A stretch of 64,000 bases of DNA from CAMDKS01 sp964402975 (GTDB lineage: Bacteria > Bdellovibrionota_B > Oligoflexia > Oligoflexales > RGVZ01), in assembly GCA_964402975.1 (NCBI GenBank), contig CAYOEM010000016.1:1-64000 (forward strand). Reading direction: 5' to 3'. Made by a program: the position numbers and the translations under genes. Below the pieces are notes generated by a model. It saw only the letters and a list, made by a program, of their open reading frames with translations, had not been told where the DNA came from and did not search any database. Of the stretch, positions 8,524 to 18,099 are shown in pieces. Every line of letters begins with the position of its first letter. The first letter of the stretch is position 1.

Positions 8524-10214
8524 ACAGTCTTCACCGTAGTTTTTCTCATGATGTAATACTGCTGCGCCATTGTTAAAATATTACTAGCAGTCCAATAAAT
8601 GACAAGTCCCGATGGAAAACTTGCCAACATAATTGTGATAATGAAAGGAAACCAGGCAAATATTTTAGCTTGAATTGGATCTGGAGGCGCTGGATTTAAT
8701 TTTTGCTGAAGGTACATGGTGATGCCCATTAAAATTGGCCAAATCCCAATCATTAAAAATGTAGGCGGCTCCCAAGGAATGAGACCAAATAAATTAAAAA
8801 TAGTTGTTGGATCGGCAGCTGATAAATCTTTGATCCAACCAAAAAAAGGCGCATGACGCATTTCAAGGGTTACAAAAAGCATTTTATATACAGCAAAGAA
8901 TATTGGAATTTGTACTAAGATCGGCAGACACCCCGATAATGGATTAACTTTCTCTCTTTTATAAAGAGCCATCATCTCTTGCTGAGTTCTTCTTACATCA
9001 TCTTTATAAAGTTCTTTTAATCTTAACATTTCTGGCTGAAGAACTTTCATTTTGGCCATGGACTTAAATGAGTAGTTAGAAAGTGGAAAGAAAACGATTC
9101 TTACAAGCGCTGTTAATATAATAATAGCCACTCCAAAGTTTCCAACAATTTTAAAAATATAGTCTATTACAAAAAATAAGGGTTTAGTAATAAAGTAAAA
9201 CCAGCCCCAATCTATAGCTAAATCAAAACGGTCAATTTTTTCTTTTTCAGCATAATTGTCGATGGGATAGACTTCTTTTGCTCCAATAAAGATTTTGATA
9301 TTTCCTGTCGTGCTCTTTTGAGGGCTAATTGTATTGGGTTCTGATATTATAAAATTTGCTTTATAATTATTGGTATAAGAATATTCGCCCTTAAATGATT
9401 TGCCGCTTTCTGGAATAATAGCTGACATCCAATATTTATCAGTAATTCCAAACCAACCACTTTTACCATTATAAGTTTTCTTTTCTTTTTCTACCGCTGA
9501 ATAAGTTTCTTCTTTTAGGTTTTTATCAACAACACCAATTAGTCCTTCATGAAGAATATAAAAATTTTCTGTAGTAGGCTTTGCATTCTTAGTGATCTGT
9601 CCGTAATGGAATAAATCAACCGCTTTATTTTTATCATTTCTTACTGTTTCAGTAATTTTAAATAAATATTTGTCATCAATTTCAATTTTTTTTGAAAAAA
9701 TTAATCCTTCCCTACTATTCCACTCTAAAGTAATTGGAGAATTTGGTGTTAATTTCTTACCTTCTTTAATTTGCCAAAGACTATTATTGTCTGGAACTTT
9801 TATATCAGATTTAGTGGTTGCCCAGCCCGACTCTACAAAATAACCTTGTTCATATTTTTTTGGACTAAGCAGAACAATAGGTTTGCTATTAGGATCTAAT
9901 GTTTCTCTGTAATTTTTTAGAATAATATCATCAATTAATGCACCTCTTAAAGATATAGAGCCAGATAAATTCTTATTCTCGATTAATACTCTATCGCTTT
10001 CTTTTAAAGCTTCATTTCTAGAAATAGATTTAGCTGGATTTGCTTTTGAGGGTTGAGGTGCCTCTGGTTTTTGAATACTTGTTTGAGTTTCTGTTTTTCC
10101 CTGAATTTCGGCTCTTTTCCTTTGAGCCTCTTCAGGATTTTCAAAATAGAATGACCAACCAATTAAGATTGCAGTAGACAATATTACAGCTAGAAGAACG
10201 TTTTTATTTTCCAT
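8520..10214 (-). CDS. yidC: Membrane protein insertase YidC
   Basis: Inner-membrane insertase working with or without SecYEG. It has an N-terminal transmembrane helix (about residues 6-24), a proline-rich spacer, a large periplasmic beta-domain (about 80-345), and the conserved insertase core with FPLSNYSFKSMAKM, CLPILVQIPIFFAVYKML and three further helices. The length of 564 aa agrees with Gram-negative YidC. The gene is complete; its start overlaps the end of the truncated yidD by 11 bases, the usual yidD-yidC arrangement. Confidence 0.97.
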   Translation of the reverse strand: MENKNVLLAVILSTAILIGWSFYFENPEEAQRKRAEIQGKTETQTSIQKPEAPQPSKANPAKSISRNEALKESDRVLIENKNLSGSISLRGALIDDIILKNYRETLDPNSKPIVLLSPKKYEQGYFVESGWATTKSDIKVPDNNSLWQIKEGKKLTPNSPITLEWNSREGLIFSKKIEIDDKYLFKITETVRNDKNKAVDLFHYGQITKNAKPTTENFYILHEGLIGVVDKNLKEETYSAVEKEKKTYNGKSGWFGITDKYWMSAIIPESGKSFKGEYSYTNNYKANFIISEPNTISPQKSTTGNIKIFIGAKEVYPIDNYAEKEKIDRFDLAIDWGWFYFITKPLFFVIDYIFKIVGNFGVAIIILTALVRIVFFPLSNYSFKSMAKMKVLQPEMLRLKELYKDDVRRTQQEMMALYKREKVNPLSGCLPILVQIPIFFAVYKMLFVTLEMRHAPFFGWIKDLSAADPTTIFNLFGLIPWEPPTFLMIGIWPILMGITMYLQQKLNPAPPDPIQAKIFAWFPFIITIMLASFPSGLVIYWTASNILTMAQQYYIMRKTTVKTV

Positions 10215-10275
10215 CTTTAATTTTTCTATTGATTACTGGATCATAACCAAATCCGCCGCCTAAAAATTTAATAGG
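10204..10275 (-). CDS. yidD: YidD membrane insertion efficiency factor, C-terminal fragment
   Basis: Only the last 23 codons are present: PIKFLGGGFGYDPVINRKIK and then DGK before TAA. This matches the conserved YidD tail (consensus near CHP...GGxGYDPVP), which in most bacteria directly precedes yidC. The reading is lost exactly where the expected Cys-His should occur (upstream of 10275), and the following bases belong to an unrelated transporter gene on the other strand. The fragment therefore marks the last bases of the AT-rich genome at the join. Confidence 0.8.
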   Translation of the reverse strand, partial: PIKFLGGGFGYDPVINRKIKDGK

Positions 10276-11780
10276 CCACCACCGCACTCGATGTGACAGT
10301 CCAAGCACAAATTCTTCAAATCATAAAAGACCTTCAAAAATCTATGGGGATGGCCACGATTCTCATTACCCATGATCTTGGGGTCGTCAATGAAATCGCT
10401 GACGACGTGATGGTTATGTACTCTGGCAAAATGATCGAAAAAGGCCCTGTAGATAAGGTCTTATTCTCACCAAAGCATCCCTATACCGAAAAACTGATCG
10501 CTGCAGTGCCCGCCGTGGATAAACCCAAACAAAAACTAGCGGCTATCGAGGGACAAGTTAAGCCTGCAACCACATCGTTTCAGGGCTGCCGCTTTGCTGA
10601 TCGCTGTGAACATGTAACAGACCGTTGCCGGTCCGGCGACCATCCAGCTATTTTTAGCATAGACGGCCAGGATGTCGCCTGCTACCTGTTCGACAAGTCC
10701 AATCCACTGACTCGGCGTAAAATCACAAGCGAGCCAAAAATATCGACGGCGGGCATAAAGCCAAGCATGCCGGCTCAAACTCCTATCCTAGACATCAAAG
10801 ATCTTAAGACGTGGTTTCCCGTGCAAGCGGGAATCCTACGCCGAACGGTAGCAAACGTGAAGGCGGTCGATGACATCAGCTTAATGGTCAATCCAGGACA
10901 AACGTTAGCGATTGTAGGAGAGTCCGGTTGCGGAAAGTCCACCCTTGGTCAGTCAATTCTTAGACTAGTTAAAGCCACGAGTGGCAGCGCACACCTAAAC
11001 GGCAGCTCTACCAACATCCTGAAGGCGAATCGGCGAGAACTGCAACTGATGCGACGACAGATGCAGATTATATTTCAAGACCCGTTCGCATCCCTCAACC
11101 CACGATTTTCGGTTCGAGAAATTATTGACGAGGGCTTGCAAATCCACGAATCCCAGCTTTCGGCCGAGGAGCGTGACCAGCGAATTTCTGATGTTCTCCA
11201 GGAGGTCGGGCTCAACGCTGAATCCCGATTTAGATATCCACATGAGTTCAGCGGAGGTCAACGCCAACGAATCGCTATAGCACGAGCCATCGTCCTTAGA
11301 CCAAAAGTATTGATTCTTGACGAAGCTACCAGCGCACTGGATGTGTCGATTCAGGCTCAGGTTTTAAATCTGCTACAGGATATTCAGGCGAAATATCAGT
11401 TGGCATATATTTTTATTACACACAACTTAGGTGTTGTGAGATATGTTGCCGATCACGTGGCCGTTATGTATCTAGGGAAAATTCTGGAATACGGCACTGC
11501 TGACGAGATCTTAACTACACCCCGCCATCCCTACACTCAAAAACTCCTTGGAAGCGTACCGCAGATCAAAAAAGGCGCTACGCTTCCGGAGCCACTGGTT
11601 GGTGATGTACCATCTCCGATGAATCCTCCAAGCGGATGCCAATTTCATCCTCGTTGCCCTCTTAAAAAGAAAATGGACACCACAGGAAAAGACGCGTCAT
11701 CATGCGCAGGAAAACTACCTGATCTGAAGCAAAATGGATCAAGCCTTATTCGATGCCACTTTTCTGACGAAAAAGTTTAG
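10276..11780 (+). CDS. Oligopeptide/dipeptide ABC transporter, fused double ATPase (5' truncated)
   Basis: Energy-coupling protein of a peptide uptake system of the GsiA/YejF type, with two ATPase domains in one chain. The frame opens at TTALDV, just after the first Walker B, and runs through the first switch histidine (ITHDLGVV) and the first Cys-containing OppD tail (CRFADRCEHV). The second domain is complete: Walker A GESGCGKST, signature FSGGQRQR, Walker B VLILDEATSALD, and C-terminal CQFHPRCPL. An in-frame TAG at 10272-10274 and the missing first Walker A show the gene is cut at the join. It is convergent with lon. Confidence 0.93.
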
Positions 11781-11787
11781 ATTCCAT

Positions 11788-14181
11788 TTAACTATGAACT
11801 TGAGTGACTGCCCCTGGAAGTGCCGCAATATTAGTTACTGGCAAGAACGCGTCGTGAATTCCTAGCGCTATTTCCAGAACCTCATTCATGTTATCAACTA
11901 GCGTCACTTTCAGCTGAGATAACACCTCTTTTGGAACATCACCAAGATCTTTCTCATTACGTTTTGGTACTAGCACATGCTCAACGCCAGATCGATGCGC
12001 TGCCAAAAGCTTTTCTTTAATACCGCCAACAGGCGTAACAATACCACGCAGCGTAATCTCCCCAGTCATGGCCAATTTTGGACTGACCCTCAAGCCCGTA
12101 AACAGCGAAGCAATTGCTGTTAACATCGTCACACCGGCACTTGGACCATCTTTGGGGATCGCTCCAGACGGAACGTGAATGTGAAGATCACGCTTATCGA
12201 AATCACTAACTTTAAGAAACGCTGATAGATGACTTCTTACAAGACTGACCGCGATCTGGGCCGACTCCTTCATGACGTCCCCTAGTTGCCCGGTCAAAAT
12301 AAGACGACCCGAACCAGGCATCTGCGTAGCTTCAACGAATAAGATGTCTCCGCCAACGGGCGTCCATGCCAAGCCAGTCACGACTCCTGGGGGCACCACT
12401 CGATTTGTCTCCTCAAAAGAGTATTTCTCGGGGCCTAGTGCTTCGTTTAATTGATCAGCCGAAATTGTCAGCGACAAAAAGGTTCCCTCTGCAATTTTCT
12501 CTGCACAGTATCTGCAAATCGTTTGAATTTGACGCTGAAGGCTCCGAACGCCAGCCTCGCGTGTGTACTCTTGTATAATTTTAAGCAGCGCCGAGTCGGT
12601 GATGGTGACTTGCTCAGGCGTTAAGCCGTGCTCTGCAAGCTGTTTTGGTACCAGATACGTTTTCGCGATGGCAAGTTTCTCTTCGGTCACGTAACCAGAC
12701 AGGTCAATAACCTCCATTCTATCGAGGAGAGGGCCTGGGATCGTATCCAGCGAGTTAGCGGTTGCGATAAAAAACACCTGCCCAAGATCAAATGGAACGT
12801 CAAGATAATGATCTGTGAACTCCTTGTTCTGCTCCGGATCTAAAACCTCCAAAAGGGCCGACGCAGGATCACCCGTATACCCGCGGCCGAGCTTATCAAC
12901 TTCATCCAATAGAAAGACTGGATTCTTGACTCCGACTCTTTTTATCGACTGAATAATACGACCGGGCATCGCGCCAATGTAAGTTTTCCTGTGGCCACGA
13001 ATTTCTGCGTCATCGCGCACACCGCCCAAAGCAACGCGAGCAAATTTTCTCCCGAGCGCCCTGGCAATACTCTCGCCCAGACTTGTCTTACCAACCCCCG
13101 GAGGACCAACAAACAACAATATTGATCCACGTTTATCCTTCTTTAGTTTCATGACCGCCAGATGCTGAATAATCCTCTTCTTGATCTTCTCGAGGCCAAA
13201 ATGATCTGAATTTAATACATTTCTGGCATGCTCGAGGTCGAGCTGATCATCGGTAGCTGCGTTCCATGGCAGACCCAAAATCAGATCAAGATAATTTCTA
13301 ATGACATGAGTCTCAGGGCTTGATGAACCGACCGCCTCGAGCCGTTTGGCTTCCTCCAACGCGACCGACCTAACAGATTCCGGTAAGTTACCCTCGTTGA
13401 TTCGTCTTACATAATCTTCGTCAGCAACTGATTTGGTATCGCCAAGCTCGTCGCGAATAGTGCGGATCTGCTCACGAAGAATCGCCTCCCGCTGATGCTT
13501 CCCCATTTTTTCGGTCAGTTTATTCCGCACATCGACTTGGATCTCTAAAGTCTTTTTCTGCTCAGCCATCAACTCAAGAACCATTAACGTCTTGGCTTTG
13601 AGGCTCATAACCTCCAATATTTCCTGTTTTTTCGAGATCGGCACATCTAGATTTTCCGCCACGATGGGTAAGAAGGCACCCAAATCATCGACGGCATCGA
13701 GCATCACTTCAAGCTGGGAGGTATCTCCCGGCAATAGAGCTAGAATTTCCTTACCAAGCATGCGAGCATTGGAAAGAAGCGCTTTGGATGTCGCTTCGTC
13801 ACAATCATTATCAACGGGATCCTCCTGGTAAGTGCCCCACAAATAGGGTGCGTCGTTCAAGATCCGACTGATTCGAACGCGCTCCAGGCCAGAGACAATC
13901 AACTGGAAACCGCGCTTGCTGTCACCGATCTTGCGATCGATTTTTGCAATAACGCCGATAACATAAGGATCGTCGGGCAAGATCTTCGATCCATCCCCGG
14001 TTTCCTTGCGTTGGGCGACCACGAGCACTCGACCAGCATGCTTTGATAGAGACTCCTCAATAGCCGCAATACTTTGCGGTCTATTAATAACCAATGGCAC
14101 CGTTCTATCGGGATAAAGAACAAAATTCCTGGTCACCACCATAGGAAGACCAGTCACAGGCAACTCATTTTGTTGGTCCAT
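11788..14181 (-). CDS. lon: ATP-dependent protease Lon
   Basis: Cytosolic AAA+ serine protease degrading misfolded and regulatory proteins. The N-terminal substrate domain (LPMVVTRNFVLYPDRTVPL...) is followed by Walker A GPPGVGKTSLGES, Walker B VFLLDEVDKL, and the protease domain with catalytic Ser in KDGPSAGVTM and Lys in GGIKEKLLAAHRSG. The length of 797 aa is normal for LonA. A GGAGGTG ribosome-binding site lies just upstream. The leader at about 14206-14228 can form an imperfect GC-rich hairpin. No CIRCE operator was seen. Confidence 0.97.
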   Translation of the reverse strand: MDQQNELPVTGLPMVVTRNFVLYPDRTVPLVINRPQSIAAIEESLSKHAGRVLVVAQRKETGDGSKILPDDPYVIGVIAKIDRKIGDSKRGFQLIVSGLERVRISRILNDAPYLWGTYQEDPVDNDCDEATSKALLSNARMLGKEILALLPGDTSQLEVMLDAVDDLGAFLPIVAENLDVPISKKQEILEVMSLKAKTLMVLELMAEQKKTLEIQVDVRNKLTEKMGKHQREAILREQIRTIRDELGDTKSVADEDYVRRINEGNLPESVRSVALEEAKRLEAVGSSSPETHVIRNYLDLILGLPWNAATDDQLDLEHARNVLNSDHFGLEKIKKRIIQHLAVMKLKKDKRGSILLFVGPPGVGKTSLGESIARALGRKFARVALGGVRDDAEIRGHRKTYIGAMPGRIIQSIKRVGVKNPVFLLDEVDKLGRGYTGDPASALLEVLDPEQNKEFTDHYLDVPFDLGQVFFIATANSLDTIPGPLLDRMEVIDLSGYVTEEKLAIAKTYLVPKQLAEHGLTPEQVTITDSALLKIIQEYTREAGVRSLQRQIQTICRYCAEKIAEGTFLSLTISADQLNEALGPEKYSFEETNRVVPPGVVTGLAWTPVGGDILFVEATQMPGSGRLILTGQLGDVMKESAQIAVSLVRSHLSAFLKVSDFDKRDLHIHVPSGAIPKDGPSAGVTMLTAIASLFTGLRVSPKLAMTGEITLRGIVTPVGGIKEKLLAAHRSGVEHVLVPKRNEKDLGDVPKEVLSQLKVTLVDNMNEVLEIALGIHDAFLPVTNIAALPGAVTQVHS

Positions 14182-14405
14182 ATTCGAGCACCTCCAGCAC
14201 AGGAAAGGGGCGGCTTATCCAAGCCCCTAAAAGCCCTGTAGCTGGATCATGTATCCGAAACGGCGGATGTCAAGAATGCATAACTTATTGATAAGCTGAA
14301 CCTATTTAAAGTTTGCAGGTGATTAAAAATTCTGCAATACTGTCGCGCTTTTAGAGTGTCACGCCCCCTAACGCGGGTTATCAACAACTTTGTGTAGCGA
14401 CGCCC

Positions 14406-16166
14406 ATGCGAATTATCGAGAAAATTAAAGATTACCAAAGGCTCGGAAAGCCTTTCTTCTCCTTTGAATATTTTCCGCCGAAAACTGAGTCAGGCCTACA
14501 CAACCTGTACTCGCGACTAGACCGCATGGCTGGCCTTGAACCTTGCTTCATTGATATCACGTGGGGCGCAGGCGGAAGTACATCAGACACCACCCTTCAG
14601 CTCAGCCAAGACGCTCAAACATATTTTGGCCTCGACGTCATGATGCATATAACGTGTGCTGGAATGAACGAGGAAAGGCTACGGCACGCACTCGATAAGG
14701 CCAAAGCATGCGGCATTCGTAATATCATGGCCTTGCGGGGCGACACGCCTCGCAGCGACGCTGACAGCGGAGATGATATACCATCGTCTTTTCTAAACTC
14801 CAGTATCGAACTTATTAAATGGATCAAAACGAACTACGGTGACACGTTCGGAATCGGAGTGGGAGGATACCCCGAAGGACATCCCGAAGCGGCATCAAAA
14901 AGGGACTGCATCAAGTTCCTTAAGCAAAAGGTCGACGCTGGTGCAGACTTTATTGTCACCCAATTGTTTTTTGATCTGGACGAATACCGAGATTTTCTAC
15001 TTATCTGTGCAGATGAGGGCATCACTTGCCCCATCATCCCGGGCATATTACCAATCATCTCATATGACAGATTTCAAAAATTCACTGAATTCACGGGGAT
15101 TAAAGTCCCCCAGTGGATCAAGATGTCTCTCGAGCCTATCAAGTCTGACGATGCAAAGGTTCGAGCATTCGGCGTCGAACTTTGCGCCAAGATGTGCACC
15201 GAGCTTTTCGAAATTGGAGCGCCTGGTCTCCATTTTTACACGCTAAACCTCGAATCCTCCGTGACCGAGGTTCTGCAAAAAATTGGACTACTTGAGGACT
15301 GTCGCACCAGACGTGCCATGCCATGGCGGGCCTCGACTGTCGAAAATCGAAAAAGTGAGGAAGTGCGCCCCATATTTTGGAGTAACCGACCCAAAAGCTA
15401 TCTAGCTCGCACGATGAGCTGGGACGATTTTCCAAACGGTCGGTGGGGCGACAATTTTTCGCCGACATTTGGTTCTCTGAATGATTACTATATTTTCCGC
15501 CGCACCATTGATCCAACGGTGCGTCAAAACCGATTAAAACTTCTCGGGTCACCCCAGAGTGAGGCCGACGTTTCAGATGTATTCGTTAAATTCTGCCAAG
15601 GGCAAATAAACTGGCTTCCTTGGTGCGAGATGCCCATCCAAATTGAAACCGGACGAATTGTTGACGAAATCGTTAAACTGAACAAAAGCGGCTACCTAAC
15701 GGTGAACAGCCAACCTCAGATCAACGGCGCTGCAAGTGATTCGCCCGACGTCGGTTGGGGAGGCCCCGGAGGACACGTATATCAGAAGGCTTACGTGGAG
15801 TTTTTTACATCTCGCGAAAAACTTGATCGACTCAAGCAAAAATTGACGGGCCATCCCACCATTAGCCTTCACGCAATAAATCGTCGTGGCGAGGCCTTTT
15901 CAACGCTTGATGAAAACGCCGTGACTGCTGTCACATGGGGAGTATTCCCTGGAAGAGAGATCATTCAGCCAACCGTTGTCGATGCCAAAAGCTTTAGAAT
16001 TTGGAAGGATGAGGCCTTTAGTCTGTGGCTTGAGGAGTGGCGATCTTTGTATGATAAAAAATCCGAATCCTGGAAGATTTTAAGTTGGATTCACGATAAC
16101 TACTTTTTGGTAAACATCGTGGAAAATGATTTTGTATCAGGCAACATCTACCGAATATTCGATTAA
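14406..16166 (+). CDS. metF: Methylenetetrahydrofolate reductase, eukaryotic-type with regulatory domain
   Basis: Reduces 5,10-methylene-THF to 5-methyl-THF. The N-terminal TIM barrel (about 1-290) has FSFEYFPPKTE, DITWGAGGSTS and ALRGDTPR. Unlike ordinary bacterial MetF (about 300 aa), this protein has 586 aa with a C-terminal domain (about 335-586) closely resembling the SAM-binding regulatory half of animal, fungal and plant MTHFR: GYLTVNSQPQING, QKAYVEFFTSRE, VTWGVFPGREIIQPTVVD and IHDNYFLVN. It lacks the Ser-rich N-terminal extension of the human enzyme. Transfer from a eukaryote is the likely origin. SAM inhibition is inferred from the domain. Its stop overlaps the convergent sufE stop by 4 bases. 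Confidence 0.95.
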   Translation: MRIIEKIKDYQRLGKPFFSFEYFPPKTESGLHNLYSRLDRMAGLEPCFIDITWGAGGSTSDTTLQLSQDAQTYFGLDVMMHITCAGMNEERLRHALDKAKACGIRNIMALRGDTPRSDADSGDDIPSSFLNSSIELIKWIKTNYGDTFGIGVGGYPEGHPEAASKRDCIKFLKQKVDAGADFIVTQLFFDLDEYRDFLLICADEGITCPIIPGILPIISYDRFQKFTEFTGIKVPQWIKMSLEPIKSDDAKVRAFGVELCAKMCTELFEIGAPGLHFYTLNLESSVTEVLQKIGLLEDCRTRRAMPWRASTVENRKSEEVRPIFWSNRPKSYLARTMSWDDFPNGRWGDNFSPTFGSLNDYYIFRRTIDPTVRQNRLKLLGSPQSEADVSDVFVKFCQGQINWLPWCEMPIQIETGRIVDEIVKLNKSGYLTVNSQPQINGAASDSPDVGWGGPGGHVYQKAYVEFFTSREKLDRLKQKLTGHPTISLHAINRRGEAFSTLDENAVTAVTWGVFPGREIIQPTVVDAKSFRIWKDEAFSLWLEEWRSLYDKKSESWKILSWIHDNYFLVNIVENDFVSGNIYRIFD

Positions 16167-16594
16167 TTTGATTGAGCACCCAAATTTTTAAATACCACCG
16201 AATATAGCATCATCTGCTTTACAACGCTGGATAGTCCACTGCGCCTGTTCATGGAAAGATGCTCGGTAATACCACCCTCTTTTAAAAAATCCGGCGTCAG
16301 GGTTAAATTGTCTTCTGGCTTATTCCCGCTGTATACGGCCACTAGAATAGCCATAATCCCCTTAACGATTGCGGCTTCGGAGTCCACATGAAAGTAAAGA
16401 TTACCGCCGACGAACTCGGGAACAAGCCAGGCTCGAGACATACATCCTTGAATCAAAAATTTCTCGCTTCGCTGCTCGTCCGTAAGTGATGGTAACTTGC
16501 GTCCCATCTCAATAATGAATTTGTATCGATCCTCAGTTGACTGAATCTCACGAAGATCTGAGAGGATTTTTTCTTTTTTTTGATTGATATCCAT
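16163..16594 (-). CDS. sufE: SufE-family cysteine desulfuration protein
   Basis: Accepts persulfide sulfur from a SufS-type cysteine desulfurase and passes it to Fe-S scaffold proteins. The acceptor Cys is in LIQGCMSRAW at residue 51, the same number as Cys51 of E. coli SufE. The rest of the fold (FHVDSEAAIVKGIMAILV, LSMNRRSGLSSVVKQM) matches the family; the length is 143 aa. It is 23 bases downstream of pyrC on the same strand, so the two may be co-transcribed. No sufBCDS genes are in the window. Confidence 0.93.
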   Translation of the reverse strand: MDINQKKEKILSDLREIQSTEDRYKFIIEMGRKLPSLTDEQRSEKFLIQGCMSRAWLVPEFVGGNLYFHVDSEAAIVKGIMAILVAVYSGNKPEDNLTLTPDFLKEGGITEHLSMNRRSGLSSVVKQMMLYSVVFKNLGAQSN

Positions 16595-16617
16595 TATTTA
16601 GTAACTTTTTATACAAC

Positions 16618-17943
16618 CTAGGAGATAAAGTGAACTTTGTCGCCCAGCATGGTCATGATCACCTTGCCAGGAAGTTTGGAACCAATAAAACAACTGTTAC
16701 GCGATAGGCCCACAAAATCATCGTCACTCAATACGCCGCCCTCAGCTGTAACGTCACAAAGCACAGCATTAAACGGACGACCCTCCGCAATTTCGCCGAA
16801 ATCACCTTCAATGCCCAGAAACGTGGCTGGACTTTTTGACCACACCTCCACGAGCCGCTCGCTAGATAGCTGTCCTTGGCGCCAGAGCCAGATGAGAACA
16901 CGTAAAGACGTCTCGAGACCGATTGTTCCAAAGGCGCTCGTTTTAAAATTTTCTGTCTTAACTTCACTCTCATGAGGCGCATGATCAGTTGCCATAAAAT
17001 CACAGTGACCAACTTTTAAACCTGCGATCAGCGCTTCTTTATCCTGCCGAGATCGCAGGGGGGGATTCATTTTGAATGATGAATTGCCTGGCTGAATATC
17101 GTCTGAGGAGAAAAATAGATGATGAGGACTTACTTCACAAGTCACATGTAGGCCCTTGTCTTTCGCTGCTTTAACTAGTTCTATAGTTTCCGCCGCACTC
17201 ACATGAAGGACATGATATCGAGCCCCCGCAACCTCTTGCATCAACCGCAGATCTCTTTTGACCATTTCAACTTCCGCCGATGACGGATAAGCCGGTCCAC
17301 CCAAGAGGCGCTGAATGGGCCCATCCGCTAAAACTCCTCCATGCCCTGGAACTTCGGCGTGCTGAAGAATCGGCAGACCCGTTTTCGCAGTACCCTCGAA
17401 CACACGACGCATCACTGCATCATCAGCCACACCCACTCCGTCATCGGTAAAAGCTAGAACACCCTCACTGGCCAGTTTTTTAAAATCGACACAGTCTCGG
17501 CCTTTTTGACCCATGGTCATCGCCGCGGAGAAAAAAACTTTCACGCCCGTTTCAGCCTCAGCGCCTGAAACTTCGAGCTTTGCACTCCGAAGAGTTTCAA
17601 CATTATCGATGACGGGCTTCGTGTTGGGCATGGTCAATATGGCCCCGACGCCACCGGCTACCGCCGCCCAAGCACCAGATGAGGCTGTTTCTTTTTGGTG
17701 CTGGCCGGGAACTCGTAAGTGCACCTGAGCGTCGACCCCTGCGGGTAAAAGCACCAGTCCGTCACCCTTGATTTCACGAAAGTTGGCGTAATCTTCGCGC
17801 CTCAGGTTTCGAGCAATCTCCAAGACAACTCCGTCTTTTACCGCAAGGTCGACCCCTTGAGCGACGCCGTAACTGTTCCATAGGGATACATGACGTACAA
17901 TAAAACGCGGAGCCAATTCAGACTTTATCTTGTGATAGCGCAT
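16618..17943 (-). CDS. pyrC: Class I dihydroorotase-like amidohydrolase
   Basis: Cyclic amidohydrolase of the dihydroorotase/allantoinase group (pyrimidine synthesis). Visible: LPAGVDAQVHLRVPG (residues 67-80), TMPNTKPVID, LQHAE, YHVLHVSAAE, CEVSPHHLFF, NPPLR and MATDHAPHE. The length of 441 aa is normal. The first metal-binding motif is normally D-x-H-x-H; here it is D-A-Q-V-H, with Gln73 (codon CAG) replacing the first His. The other expected ligands are present. The enzyme may be altered in metal binding or may be a non-catalytic partner of aspartate transcarbamoylase. It is divergent from folE2 and upstream of sufE. Confidence 0.85.
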   Translation of the reverse strand: MRYHKIKSELAPRFIVRHVSLWNSYGVAQGVDLAVKDGVVLEIARNLRREDYANFREIKGDGLVLLPAGVDAQVHLRVPGQHQKETASSGAWAAVAGGVGAILTMPNTKPVIDNVETLRSAKLEVSGAEAETGVKVFFSAAMTMGQKGRDCVDFKKLASEGVLAFTDDGVGVADDAVMRRVFEGTAKTGLPILQHAEVPGHGGVLADGPIQRLLGGPAYPSSAEVEMVKRDLRLMQEVAGARYHVLHVSAAETIELVKAAKDKGLHVTCEVSPHHLFFSSDDIQPGNSSFKMNPPLRSRQDKEALIAGLKVGHCDFMATDHAPHESEVKTENFKTSAFGTIGLETSLRVLIWLWRQGQLSSERLVEVWSKSPATFLGIEGDFGEIAEGRPFNAVLCDVTAEGGVLSDDDFVGLSRNSCFIGSKLPGKVIMTMLGDKVHFIS

Positions 17944-18099
17944 GGTTAGGTTCCACCTGTGGGCCTGTTGGGCAATCGCTGGATGCCTGGCTGAACGGTA
18001 CTATAGATTCAGGTTCAATGAAATTCAATTCTCTGTTAAAACGGGCCCGCCAAAAAGTGGAAATAATTCGATTTTTTATGGGAATCCACGGCCTAATTT

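Noticed and set aside
10200..11780. Genomic island or natural horizontal transfer at the composition change
   Set aside because: No integrase, tRNA, direct repeats or transposase at the boundary, and both flanking genes are core genes truncated at the same base. A chimeric contig explains this more simply.
15139..15552. 137-codon minus-strand open frame inside the MTHFR gene
   Set aside because: It lies wholly opposite a well-supported coding sequence, with no motif or ribosome site.
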